A stretch of DNA of 64,000 nt from Streptosporangium sp. NBC_01495 (GTDB lineage Bacteria > Actinomycetota > Actinomycetes > Streptosporangiales > Streptosporangiaceae), in NCBI RefSeq assembly GCF_036250735.1, contig NZ_CP109430.1, positions 2,356,001 to 2,420,000 of the forward strand, given 5' to 3'. Shown here piece after piece: positions 14,194 to 22,841 of this stretch (position 1 is the stretch's first letter; every line of letters starts with the position of its first letter). The notes beneath the pieces were generated by a model. It worked only from the letters and a program-made list of their open reading frames with translations. It did no database searches and was not told the origin of the DNA. A program made the translations under genes and the position numbers.

Positions 14194-15774
14194 ATGTCCA
14201 AGTTCAACACCGCGACCAACCGGCCGGCCGTCTCCAGCCCGGTCAGGACCGAGCGCACGCCGTCCGGTCTCACCCACGAGGGCGCCCCCGGATACGCCCG
14301 CGACGCCAAGGGCGAGCTCTTCCTCCTCGCGGTGTCGAACATGGTCGGCGAGAACACCTTCTACGAGAAGGCGGGTGACCGCGACGAGCGTTTCCGCAAC
14401 CTCGTCCACCGGGTCGCGGTCGAGGACGGCGAGTGGATGGCCCGTTTCCTTCCCTGGCTGCGCGGTGCGGCGAACATGCGGACCGCCCCGGTCGTCGCCG
14501 CGCTGGAGTCCGTCAGGGCACGGCTCGCCGCGGGCCTGCACGGCCTCAACCGGCAGCTGGTGGACGGCGTCCTGCAGCGCGCGGACGAGCCCGGCGAGGC
14601 CCTCGCCTACTGGACGTCCACGTACGGGCGGGCGATCCCCAAGCCGGTCAAGCGCGGCGTCGCCGACGCCGTCCGGCGCCTGTACACCGAGCGTGGCCTG
14701 CTCAAGTACGACACCGGCACCAGGGGTTTCCGCTTCGCCGACGTCATCGACCTCGTCCACCCCTCCCCGGCGGTGGACAAGGCGTGGCAGGGCGAGCTGT
14801 TCGCGCACGCCCTGGATCGCAGGCACGACCGCGACCGGCCGATCCACGACTCGCTGGCGATGCTGCGCGCCCGCGCCGGGCTGGCGGAGCTGCCGGTCGA
14901 GTCGCGACGCGCGGTCCTGGCCGACCCCGGCCGACTGCGGGCCGCGGGCATGACCTGGGAGGCACTCGCCGGATGGCTCCAGGGCCCGATGGACCGCCAG
15001 GCATGGGAGGCGGTCATCCCGTCGATGGGCTACATGTCGCTCATCCGTAACCTGAGGAACTTCGACGAGGCGGGTGTCTCCGACGAGGTGGCCGGGCGGG
15101 TCGCCGCGAAGCTCACCGATCCCGGTGAGGTCGCCGGGTCGCGGCAGCTGCCGTTCCGGTTCTACTCCGCGTACCGCAACGCCCCGAGCACGCGCTGGGG
15201 CCACGCCCTGGACAGGGCGCTCACGCTCGCCACGGGCAACGTGCCGTCGTTCGGCGGGCGCACCCTCGTTCTCGTGGACACGTCGGCGTCGATGACCTCC
15301 GGCGCGGTCTCGGAGCGGTCGACCGTCACGCCCGTCCAGGCGGCGGCGCTGTTCGGGGTGACGCTCGCCGCCCGCGGCGAGCGGGTGGACCTGTACGGCT
15401 TCGCCGACGGCGTCTTCCGGCACGGGATGGGCCGGGGCGCGTCGGTCCTGAAGGAGATGGACCGGTTCTGCGGACGTGTCGGCGAGGTCGGCCACGGCAC
15501 GCGGATCGCCGCCTCGCTCCGGCGCGTCTACCGCGGGCACGACCGGGTCGTCATCCTGTCCGACATGCAGACCATGGGCGGCCACGACGGCGCCGAGGTC
15601 ACCGGCGCGGTGCCGGAGCGCGTTCCGATGTACGGCTTCAACCTGCAGGGTTACCGGCGGGCGGCGATGCCGACCGGCTCGGGAAACCGTCACGAGTTCG
15701 GCGGCTTCTCCGACGCGTCGTTCCGGCTGATCCCGCTGCTGGAGACGGGCCGCGACGCGAGCTGGCCGTTCTGA
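14194..15774 (+). CDS. rsr: Ro60/Rsr ortholog, TROVE domain protein
   Basis: 526 residues, the normal size for Ro60 orthologs, which form a ring of HEAT-like helices that binds Y RNA outside and misfolded RNA ends in the hole. The N-terminal TROVE domain (about 20-350) is seen in YARDAKGELFLLAVSNMVGE, RDERFRNLVHRVAVEDGEWM and LIRNLRNFDEAGVSDEVAGR. The C-terminal vWA domain has the metal (MIDAS) motif LVLVDTSASMTSG, then VILSDMQTMGGHDGAE. The ATG at 14194 has GAAAGG upstream. It directly follows four Y RNA genes, most likely in one transcript. No rtcB or PNPase gene is adjacent in the window. The bacterial protein is known to work with PNPase in structured-RNA decay in Deinococcus; the role here is inferred. 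Confidence 0.95.
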   Translation: MSKFNTATNRPAVSSPVRTERTPSGLTHEGAPGYARDAKGELFLLAVSNMVGENTFYEKAGDRDERFRNLVHRVAVEDGEWMARFLPWLRGAANMRTAPVVAALESVRARLAAGLHGLNRQLVDGVLQRADEPGEALAYWTSTYGRAIPKPVKRGVADAVRRLYTERGLLKYDTGTRGFRFADVIDLVHPSPAVDKAWQGELFAHALDRRHDRDRPIHDSLAMLRARAGLAELPVESRRAVLADPGRLRAAGMTWEALAGWLQGPMDRQAWEAVIPSMGYMSLIRNLRNFDEAGVSDEVAGRVAAKLTDPGEVAGSRQLPFRFYSAYRNAPSTRWGHALDRALTLATGNVPSFGGRTLVLVDTSASMTSGAVSERSTVTPVQAAALFGVTLAARGERVDLYGFADGVFRHGMGRGASVLKEMDRFCGRVGEVGHGTRIAASLRRVYRGHDRVVILSDMQTMGGHDGAEVTGAVPERVPMYGFNLQGYRRAAMPTGSGNRHEFGGFSDASFRLIPLLETGRDASWPF

Positions 15775-16134
15775 CCCCGTCCGGCCGGGGCATCCGGCAG
15801 GGGTGTCCGGCCGGTACGTCCCGGCCGTTCCCGGCTGATCGGCTGACCCGCTGACCCGCTGTCGCCGGCCGGTTCCGGCCGCCGCGCCAAGGGGTGTTCC
15901 GGCCGCTACCGCGTCCCGGCCGGGCCGCTCCGGCGGGACGGTCGGATGCCGGTCGGATGCCGGCCGGGTGGGAGACCGCCCGGCCGGGTGGGTTTTGTGA
16001 TCTTTACTCGTCCTTATCGCAACTGTGTTCACTTCTGTCACGCCCGTGAGCGCCCGTTTCGCAAACAAGCCGCCGACATTCTGGAATGATCGCTAGATAT
16101 CCTGTCGGACATCGAGACTGACGGACAGTGACTG
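15775..16134. other. Intergenic region rich in CCGGCCGG motifs
   Basis: 360 bases without a gene. At least eight CCGGCC/GGCCGG-type motifs can form several competing hairpins that may end the Ro60 transcript. Short tandem copies are seen (CTGACCCG twice near 15843, GTCGGATGCC twice near 15951). An A/T-richer stretch at 16005-16100 probably carries the promoter of the next gene. Confidence 0.4.
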
Positions 16135-17391
16135 ATGCCCCCCATCGATCAAATCACCACCTTCGCATCGGACCAGCCGGTTCTGACGGTCATCATCGGA
16201 GTGTTCGCCCTCGGCCTCCTGGTCGTGGCGTATTTCGCGCTCCGCGCGACCCAGCGCGTGGCGGTCCGCTTCTACCATCGTCATATCGCACCCCGTCCGG
16301 CGGAGGACATCCTCACCATCGTCGCCGCCAGCATCGCGACGGGTGTCTCCGCCCAGGGCATGTGGCGTTTCTCCGGTGACGTGCTCGGCTTCGACGGCCC
16401 CCTGCGGCTGCTGCTCTTCGCCTTCATCGAGGTCGCCGTCATCACCAGCGCCGTCCGGGCGCGCCGCAACATGCGGGAGAACTTCTCCGCGGGCATCGAC
16501 GGCGTCGCCGTGTGGGCGCTCACCGGCCTGACCGCCGTGCTGTCGAGCATGGACGCCCGCAGCGCCGCCGAGGCCATCTTCCGGCTCGCCGCCCCCCTGG
16601 TGGCGGCGTGGCTGTGGGAGCGCGGCATGGCGATCGAACGCCACCGCATCACGGGGCGTTCTCGCATCAACTGGCGGATCACCCCGGAGCGGGCGCTGGT
16701 CCGCGTCGGGCTGGCCGAGGTCAGCGACCGTACGGCCAGCGAGGTGGACGCCCACCGCAGGCTGACCCGGGTCGCGCTGGCGGCCAAGCGCGCCCGCGCG
16801 CTCCGCGCCTCGGGCGCGTCCGACAGGAAGATGCGCGCGGCCCTCGGCAAGCTGGACCGTGCCATGGACCGGGCGGTGGAGCACAGCGGCCTGGCGGTCG
16901 ACTCCGCGCGCCAGGAGGCCCTGCTCTCCCAGATCGGAGCCCTCTACAACACCTCCGCACTGATCGACCTGACCCCGCCCGTGCCGTGGGCCTCGGAACC
17001 CGAGGAGCCGCCCGCGCGCCCCGCGGTGGCCGCGGGCCCGTCGGCGCTGCGGCCTCCGATCGACGATGACGACGACGAGCTCCAGGTGCTGGACGTCCCG
17101 CCGCCGGTCGTCGACACGGCGCAGCGCGCGGCCCTGATCCGCGCCGCGCGGGAATACTGGGACAAGCAGATCGAGCGGAAGTTCGTGCCCCGCGCGGCCG
17201 ACATCGCCCACGAGACCGGCGTCTCCCTGGCCACCGCCCGTGAGTACCGGGCCCTGTGGAAGCTGGAGCCCAAGGCTCACGCGCTGCTGGAGGCGGCCTT
17301 CCACGAGCACGGGATCATCGACACCGGCACCTTCCCCGCGATCGAGACCGAGCACGTCCTGACCGTGAACGGCTCCTCGCCCGGTCGCTGA
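16135..17391 (+). CDS. DUF2637-like (SpdB-related) membrane protein
   Basis: 418 residues. Four membrane helices lie in the first 150 residues (VLTVIIGVFALGLLVVAYFA; TIVAASIATGVSA; LRLLLFAFIEVAVITSAV; VAVWALTGLTAVLSSMDA). The pattern FIEVAVITSAVRARRNMRE followed by DGVAVWALTGLTAVLSS matches DUF2637/SpdB-like proteins of actinomycete conjugative elements and chromosomes. The long cytoplasmic part is helical and charged, with an Asp run (DDDDDELQV). Near the end sits a possible HTH (FVPRAADIAHETGVSLATAR), which would let it act on DNA or replication. Start ATG 16135; no clear ribosome site. Specific function unknown. Confidence 0.65.
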   Translation: MPPIDQITTFASDQPVLTVIIGVFALGLLVVAYFALRATQRVAVRFYHRHIAPRPAEDILTIVAASIATGVSAQGMWRFSGDVLGFDGPLRLLLFAFIEVAVITSAVRARRNMRENFSAGIDGVAVWALTGLTAVLSSMDARSAAEAIFRLAAPLVAAWLWERGMAIERHRITGRSRINWRITPERALVRVGLAEVSDRTASEVDAHRRLTRVALAAKRARALRASGASDRKMRAALGKLDRAMDRAVEHSGLAVDSARQEALLSQIGALYNTSALIDLTPPVPWASEPEEPPARPAVAAGPSALRPPIDDDDDELQVLDVPPPVVDTAQRAALIRAAREYWDKQIERKFVPRAADIAHETGVSLATAREYRALWKLEPKAHALLEAAFHEHGIIDTGTFPAIETEHVLTVNGSSPGR

Positions 17392-17442
17392 CCCGGTCAC
17401 AGGCGTTCCGGGTCCGTGATGGCCGGAACGCCTGTGACCGGG
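17392..17442. terminator. Perfect 20-bp stem terminator
   Basis: CCCGGTCACAGGCGTTCCGG (17392-17411) is the exact reverse complement of 17423-17442, with an 11-nt loop. Its left arm begins at the stop codon of the membrane protein gene. It separates this gene from the convergent pectate lyase. Confidence 0.85.
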
Positions 17443-17528
17443 CTCCGCGGGGGAGCCCGGTCACTCGGGAACGGTGCCTCGCCGGACCCGGGTCAGGTGC
17501 GGGTCGGACATGGAGCGGGGGCTTCGCG

Positions 17529-18974
17529 TCAGATGGAGATCCGGCCGGCGCCGGCACCGCCGGTCACGATCGACTTGACGCTGGAGGCGGTGTCGAGGGA
17601 GTAGGAGTAGGGGATGGAGGCCACGCTGCCGCCGGCCTGGCCGCTGCCGGAGTTGACGAAGTGGTTGTTGCGGGCGACCAGGGTGCCCGGTCCCGAGTCT
17701 CCCTCGCCGAGGTGGTACGGGTCGTCGGTGTTCTCGAAGTAGTTGCCCTCGACCAGGACGCCCGCGCCCTCGGTGGAGGCCACGCCGTAGCCGCCGACGC
17801 TCCCGTAGTAGTTGTTGTAGACGTGCACCGGGTTGCCGAAGCGCACGCGCGGGTGGCGCTGGGTGCTGCCGTCGAACCAGTTGTGGTGGTACGTCACGCG
17901 CAGGTGCCCGCGGTCCTCGCTGCCGTTGCCGTCGTCGTGGCCGAGCAGCATGGACTTGTCGTGGTTGGTGACCTTGTTCCAGGAGATGGTGACGTAGTCG
18001 CTGGCCCGCTTGACGTCCACGGCGCCGTCGTAGCCGTTGCTGAAGGTGTTGTGGTCGATCCAGACCCGGGTCGAGTACTGGACCTGGATGCCGTCGTCGT
18101 TCCAGTCGCGGAAGGACAGGTTGCGGACGATGACGTTGGACGCCTCGGAGATGTTGAATCCGCAGCCCGCGATGGTGGCGCCCGAGTTGCCGATGATCGT
18201 CTTGTTGGAGCCGACCCTGAGCATCCCGGAGCAGGAGATCGTGCCCGACACCCGGATGACGGCCGCGCCGCTCGCCGAGAGCGCGCTGGTCAGCGCGGAG
18301 GCGTTACTCACCGTGGTGGGCGAGGTGTTGCCGCCGCCGGTGGTGCCGCCGCCCTGGGTCGCCCAGCCGACGAGGCCGCCCGGGTTACCGGGGGTGGGGG
18401 TGATCGTGGGTGTGGGGCCGGGGGTGGGGGTGATGGTCGGGGTGGGCTGTGGGCCTCCGGCGGGGACGAGGCGCCACTGTTTGGTCGCGACCGAGTCGCA
18501 GGAGTTCTGCTGGACGAGGGCGCCGGAGGAGGTGGAGTTGTCCTTGGTGTTGAGACACTTGCCGCCGCCTGCGTTGACCACCCGGTAGTTGGAGCCGGAC
18601 TCGGTCAGGTTCCACGTCTGGGAGGCCGCGCCGGAGCAGCTCTCCTGCTGCACAGCCTTACCCGCCGACGTGCTCGCGTCCTTGACGCCCGCGCACATCC
18701 CGCTGTGGGTGGCCCTGAGCTGGGTGCCGCTCCCGGTCACGGCCCACGTCTGCCCCGCGCCGCCGCAGCCGCTCTGGGTGAGCTGGACGCCGGCGGACGA
18801 GCCGCCACCGGGAACGGTCAGGCATAGGTCGCTGCCGTTGTTCACCAGGTTGTAGTTTCCCGCGGCGGGCGCGGCGGCGGAGGCGGCGGAGACGCCGGCC
18901 ACCGTTCCCGACAGGGCGAGGGCGGCGACGGCTATGACCGCACCGGCCGCCTTCCCGTTGATTCTGTACAGCAC
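17529..18974 (-). CDS. Secreted pectate lyase (PL1) with N-terminal ricin-type lectin domain
   Basis: 481 residues, exported and cleaving polygalacturonate by beta-elimination. The GTG start at 18974 has AAGGAG seven bases upstream. Signal peptide about 1-33 (GAVIAVAALALSGTVAGVSA). Residues about 36-160 form a ricin B-type beta-trefoil with QxW-like repeats (QTWAVTGSG, QTWNLTESG, KQWRLVPAG) that binds sugars. A Pro/Thr linker (PTPTITPTPGPTPTITPTPG) leads to the PL1 parallel beta-helix: RVWIDHNTFSNGYDGAVDVK, YVTISWNKVTNHDKSMLLG and the catalytic-Arg region STQRHPRVRFGNP. A LacI-type operator lies 120 bases upstream, fitting sugar-controlled expression. Confidence 0.93.
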   Translation of the reverse strand: MLYRINGKAAGAVIAVAALALSGTVAGVSAASAAAPAAGNYNLVNNGSDLCLTVPGGGSSAGVQLTQSGCGGAGQTWAVTGSGTQLRATHSGMCAGVKDASTSAGKAVQQESCSGAASQTWNLTESGSNYRVVNAGGGKCLNTKDNSTSSGALVQQNSCDSVATKQWRLVPAGGPQPTPTITPTPGPTPTITPTPGNPGGLVGWATQGGGTTGGGNTSPTTVSNASALTSALSASGAAVIRVSGTISCSGMLRVGSNKTIIGNSGATIAGCGFNISEASNVIVRNLSFRDWNDDGIQVQYSTRVWIDHNTFSNGYDGAVDVKRASDYVTISWNKVTNHDKSMLLGHDDGNGSEDRGHLRVTYHHNWFDGSTQRHPRVRFGNPVHVYNNYYGSVGGYGVASTEGAGVLVEGNYFENTDDPYHLGEGDSGPGTLVARNNHFVNSGSGQAGGSVASIPYSYSLDTASSVKSIVTGGAGAGRISI

Positions 18975-19093
18975 AGTCGAGCTCCTTGCTGGTCCGGCAG
19001 GCCGGTGCGGCCTGCGTTTCGGAATCCCCCCAGCGAGCACTCGCCGTTCACATATGCGATCCGCGTACATGTGAGCGAACAATCCACAAGTTA

Positions 19094-19107
19094 GGTAAGC
19101 GCTTTCC
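19094..19107 (-). promoter_or_regulatory. LacI-family operator upstream of the pectate lyase gene
   Basis: GGTAAGCGCTTTCC is a 14-bp near-perfect palindrome (one mismatched pair) centred on GCGC, the classic core of actinobacterial LacI-type boxes. It lies 120 bases before the pectate lyase GTG, suitable for repression. Confidence 0.6.
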
Positions 19108-19249
19108 AGCTGTCAAGCGGGCGGTGAAACTTTCATGACGATCACTGTCTCCCGGCCGTTCCCCGTCACGCTCGGTGGGATCCCGGTAGCAATGGGGCAG
19201 AATCCAGCGAACCTGCCCTGACCTGTGGTGACGTGGTGTTGCGCGCCGA

Positions 19250-19482
19250 GGCGGAAGGCGGGCCGCGGCGTCCAGCCCCTCCAGCGTCGCCTCGCGAATC
19301 GCCTCTCGCTCGGTTTCGGCCATCGCGGCGAAGAACGCGAACAGTATCCGGCCGGGCCCGGCCGGGTCGTAGATCCCGGCGAGCGGCCCGGCGAGCATCT
19401 CCAGGACCAGGCCGTGCGCGGTGAGGTGGTCGGCCGGGACGGGCCGACCGGTCCGTTCCATTACCTCTGCCTTTCCCCCCAT
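19250..19482 (-). pseudogene. Remnant of a serine recombinase/resolvase
   Basis: The stretch HLTAHGLVLEMLAGPLAGIY, ILFAFFAAMAETEREAIREA, then TLEGLDAAAR matches the end of the catalytic domain of serine resolvases (F.ALAEFERELIRERT pattern). The catalytic Ser region, the recombinase domain and the DNA-binding part are missing, and the frame drifts after about residue 75. A decayed mobile-element gene. Confidence 0.65.
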
Positions 19483-19530
19483 CCCTCGGTTGGCGGTGGG
19501 CCGGTCCAGGAGATCGCCAGGTGCAGCGTT

Positions 19531-19560
19531 TTGACACCCTGTATAGATAACCGATATCTA
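19531..19560 (+). promoter_or_regulatory. Promoter and PadR-type operator of the ABC exporter operon
   Basis: TTGACA (19531-19536), 18-nt spacer, TATCTA (19555-19560) form a strong promoter. An inverted repeat TAGATA-ACCGA-TATCTA (19544-19560) covers the spacer and -10. It is a good candidate for autoregulation by the PadR protein encoded 25 bases downstream. Confidence 0.65.
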
Positions 19561-19584
19561 TTGGCTAACCGTTAGGGGATTGAG

Positions 19585-20118
19585 GTGCAAGACGCAGTGC
19601 TGGCGATGCTCGCCAAAGAGCCCTCGCACGGGTACGACCTGCGCGCTCGGTTACGTCAGAGTCTTGGTCCGCTAGGCGAGTCGATGAACCCCGGTCAGAT
19701 CTATGTGACGTTGGCCCGGCTGGAAAAGGCGGGGCTCGTTGTCTGCGAGCGGGCGGAGGGTCTTCCCGACCGGCCGGAGCGCAAGGTCTACGTGCTGACG
19801 CCGGCCGGGCAGCAGCGGGTGGCCGCCTGGCTGGCCGAGGTGGGCTGGCCGAAACCGGACCTGGCGGAGTTCCATCTCAAGCTCGCCGCTGCCGCCGCGG
19901 CCCGGCTGGCCGACCCGGTCGAGCTGGTGGCGGCGCAGCGCCGGGAGCTGCTACGCCGCTTGCGTGAGGTGCAGCAGGCGGCGCTGGCCGAGCCGGCGGG
20001 GTTGGGCGCCGGCCTGCTGCTGGAAGGGGTCGTGCTACGGCTGCAGGCGGACCTGCGCTGGCTGGATGCCTGTGAGCGGGCCTGGTCCAAGGTCGATGAC
20101 GAAGCAGAGGGTGCATGA
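19585..20118 (+). CDS. PadR family transcriptional regulator
   Basis: 177 residues. PadR winged helix at the N-terminus: QDAVLAMLAKEPSHGYDLRA, GQIYVTLARLEKAGLVVCER and KVYVLTPAGQQRVAAWL. A helical C-terminal dimerisation part follows (LLRRLREVQQAALAEPAG). GTG start at 19585 after GGGGATTGAG. It overlaps the next ATG (ATGA), so it is the first gene of an operon with an ABC exporter and probably represses it until an effector binds. Confidence 0.9.
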   Translation: MQDAVLAMLAKEPSHGYDLRARLRQSLGPLGESMNPGQIYVTLARLEKAGLVVCERAEGLPDRPERKVYVLTPAGQQRVAAWLAEVGWPKPDLAEFHLKLAAAAAARLADPVELVAAQRRELLRRLREVQQAALAEPAGLGAGLLLEGVVLRLQADLRWLDACERAWSKVDDEAEGA

Positions 20119-20861
20119 ACGTGTCAAGTGCCGCGGTTCGAGCCTGCGGCCTGGTAAAGAAGCATGGTCAGGGGCAGAGCCGGGTCCGCGCGGTCGACGA
20201 GGTGGACCTGGAGGTGCCTCAGGGACAGATGCTGGCGGTGATGGGGCCCAGCGGCTGCGGGAAATCGACCCTGCTGCACCTGCTCGGTGGCCTGGAGCGG
20301 CCTACCGATGGAGAGGTTTGGATAGCCGGGCGGCGCGTCGACACGCTGAGCGAGCGAGCTCTGGCGCGCATGCGGCGCCGATCGGTGGGGTTCATCTTCC
20401 AGGCCTTCCATCTGGTGGAGGAGTTGTCGGCGGCCGAGAACGTGGAGCTGCCCGCGCTGCTGGCCGGGCGCTCGCGCCGCCAGGCCAGACGGCGCGCGAG
20501 CTTCCTGCTGGAACGGCTCGGGCTCGCCGACCGCGCCCGGCATCTGCCGTCGCAGCTGTCGGGCGGGCAACGTCAGCGGGTCGCCATCGCCCGCGCGCTG
20601 GTCAACGAGCCGCTGGTCGTCCTGGCCGATGAGCCGACCGGCAACCTCGACACCGCGGCGACCCTCGACGTGCTGAGAATCTTCGAAGATCTGCGCTTGG
20701 TGGGGCAGACCCTCGTGATCGTCACGCACGACGAGCGGGTCGCGGCCATCGCCGACCGGCTGGTCTCGATGCGCGACGGGATGTTCGTCGACGACACCTG
20801 GCTGGCCGGCACCGACACCGGCACCGGGTGGCTCGGCGGCCTGATCGGGCTGGAGGGCTGA
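20115..20861 (+). CDS. ABC transporter ATP-binding protein (MacB/LolD type)
   Basis: 248 residues. Walker A GPSGCGKST (about 49-57), Q-loop VGFIFQAFHLV, signature LSGGQRQRV, Walker B LVVLADEPTGNLD, and H-loop LVIVTHDERVA. The type that works with FtsX-like permeases to export lipoproteins, peptides or drugs, or to act in bacitracin-type resistance. It overlaps padR and is followed after five bases by the permease gene. Confidence 0.92.
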   Translation: MNVSSAAVRACGLVKKHGQGQSRVRAVDEVDLEVPQGQMLAVMGPSGCGKSTLLHLLGGLERPTDGEVWIAGRRVDTLSERALARMRRRSVGFIFQAFHLVEELSAAENVELPALLAGRSRRQARRRASFLLERLGLADRARHLPSQLSGGQRQRVAIARALVNEPLVVLADEPTGNLDTAATLDVLRIFEDLRLVGQTLVIVTHDERVAAIADRLVSMRDGMFVDDTWLAGTDTGTGWLGGLIGLEG

Positions 20862-20866
20862 ACGCC

Positions 20867-22684
20867 ATGGGCCGCATAGTGCTTATCGCCCGCCTTGTGC
20901 TGGCCGACGTCCGCCGGCATACGGCTCAGGCCGCGATGCTCCTGCTCGCGGTGACCGCGGCCACCGCCACCTTGGCCCTGGGCCTGTCCCTGGGCGGGGC
21001 GACCCGGACGCTGTACGAGCAGACCCGGGCGGCCACCGCCGGGCCGGACATCGTGGCCCTCGCCCCCGAGCTGGGCACCCCGGTGACCCCGGCGCTGACC
21101 TCGCTGGTGAACGCCCCCGAGGTCGTCGCCCACAACGGTCCCTACCGCATCGTCCACGCCACCCTCACCGCGCACGGCACCACCTCCCTCGTGGTGGTGC
21201 ACGGCGCCCCCGAGACACCCGGCGCGATCAACCGTCCGCTGGTGACCTCGGGCCACTGGGTCCGCCCCGGCGACGCGGTCCTCGAACGAGGCTTCGCCAC
21301 CGCCCTGGGCGCCCGCGTCGGCGACCACGTCACCATCTCCGGCCGGACGTACCCCGTCGTCGGGATCGCCGTGACCGCGGCCACCTCCATCTTCCCCTGG
21401 GCGCCGCAGATCGGCCCGTACGGCGGCCCCAGCGACGGGGGCGGACTGGTCTGGCTGACCCCATCGGACGCCCGGGCGCTGGCAGCCCAGGATCTTCCGG
21501 TGACCATGGCCATGGATCTCAAGCTGCGCGACCCCGACGCCACCCAGGCCTTCATCGACGCCCCTCGGAGCTTCGTCAACAGCTCCACCACCGAGGTGAC
21601 CTTCTCCAGTTGGCAGTCCAAGGCCGACCAGGACGCCGTCATGCTCAGGAACACCCAGCCGATCCTGGTCGTCGGCGGCTGGCTGCTCAGCTTCCTGGCC
21701 ATCACCGGAGTGGCCGCGCTGGCCGCGGGACGCACCGCCGAGCAGACGCGCCGGGCGGGACTACTCAAGGCAGTGGGCGCCACCCCCGGCCTGATCGCCG
21801 CCGTCCTGCTCACCGAATACCTGGTCCTGGCGCTGCTGGGCGACGCGCTGGGGCTGGGGCTCGCCCGCCTGGCCGAGCCCGCCATCGCCAGCCCCACCGC
21901 CAGCCGGATCGGCGGTGTCGTCGGACCGACAGGCACCGTCATCGCCGTGACCACCGCCCTCGCCGTGGCGGTGGCGGTGCTGTCGGCCCTGCGTCCCACG
22001 CTGCGGGCCCTGCGCACCGCGACCGTCACCGCCCTGACCGTCAGCGCCCACCGGCCCCGCCACCGCCCCCGGCTGACCGCACTGTCCGCGCTGCTGCCCA
22101 CCCCGCTGCTGCTCGGGTTGCGGCTGACCGCCCGGCGACCGGGCCGCGCGGTGCTGCAGGCGTGCTCCACCGCCGCCACAATGATCGCGATCACCGCCCT
22201 GCTGACCTACTACGCCCAGCCGCCCGGCTGGGGCTTCGCCCAGCACCGTGATGGCTGGGGCCCGGGTCTCTCCGGCGTGCCCGACCTGCGAGCCGATCAC
22301 AACAGCCGGCTGCTGCTGGCGGTCACCGTCCTGCTGATCGCCCTCGCCACCGTGAACACCATCACGCTCACCTGGGCCACTGCCGTGGAAGCCCGGGCGA
22401 ACATGGCCATCGCGCGCACCCTCGGAGCCACCCCCGGACAGATCGCCGCGGGACTGTCCACCGCCCAGCTCCTGCCCAGCCTGCCCAGCGCCATCATCGG
22501 CGTCCCTCTGGGCATCGGCCTGCTCTCGCTCTTCGCCGCCAGGAATTCGGCGGAACCCCCCTCCTCCTGGCTGCTCGGCGCCGCACTCGCGGTCCTCCTG
22601 GCGACGGCGGCACTCACCGCCCTGCCCGCACGCCTGGCGGCCCGCCGACCCGTGGCGCATACCCTCAGCGCCGAAACAGCGTGA
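20867..22684 (+). CDS. FtsX-like permease of the ABC exporter
   Basis: 605 residues, start ATG 20867 with GGAGGG upstream. A first helix (AAMLLLAVTAATATLALGLS) is followed by an extracellular domain (about 50-250). Three FtsX helices follow (ILVVGGWLLSFLAITGVAAL; GLIAAVLLTEYLVLALLGDA; TVIAVTTALAVAVAVLSAL). A second set sits near the C-terminus (LLLAVTVLLIALATVNTITL, then WLLGAALAVLLATAALTALP). This duplicated FtsX arrangement is common for single-gene permeases in Gram-positives. Substrate unknown; the PadR gene suggests export of a toxic compound. Confidence 0.88.
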   Translation: MGRIVLIARLVLADVRRHTAQAAMLLLAVTAATATLALGLSLGGATRTLYEQTRAATAGPDIVALAPELGTPVTPALTSLVNAPEVVAHNGPYRIVHATLTAHGTTSLVVVHGAPETPGAINRPLVTSGHWVRPGDAVLERGFATALGARVGDHVTISGRTYPVVGIAVTAATSIFPWAPQIGPYGGPSDGGGLVWLTPSDARALAAQDLPVTMAMDLKLRDPDATQAFIDAPRSFVNSSTTEVTFSSWQSKADQDAVMLRNTQPILVVGGWLLSFLAITGVAALAAGRTAEQTRRAGLLKAVGATPGLIAAVLLTEYLVLALLGDALGLGLARLAEPAIASPTASRIGGVVGPTGTVIAVTTALAVAVAVLSALRPTLRALRTATVTALTVSAHRPRHRPRLTALSALLPTPLLLGLRLTARRPGRAVLQACSTAATMIAITALLTYYAQPPGWGFAQHRDGWGPGLSGVPDLRADHNSRLLLAVTVLLIALATVNTITLTWATAVEARANMAIARTLGATPGQIAAGLSTAQLLPSLPSAIIGVPLGIGLLSLFAARNSAEPPSSWLLGAALAVLLATAALTALPARLAARRPVAHTLSAETA

Positions 22685-22841
22685 CCGGCCCCGCTCAGCA
22701 GGTGCCGGCAGCAGCGGCGCTCAGCGGACCGAGGCCCGCACAACCCCGCAGAGACCTCATCCGCCTCACCCGCGTTCGCCGACGGGCGCCCGGCCCACCG
22801 GTGTCCAGATGAATCGATTTGATCGACGGAAAGGAACCCCG

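Noticed and set aside
14095..16068. 657-codon frame opposite the Ro60 gene
   Set aside because: It mirrors the GC-rich codon pattern of the Ro60 gene, is Arg/Pro/Gly-rich with no family features, and spans the Y RNA end and intergenic hairpins.
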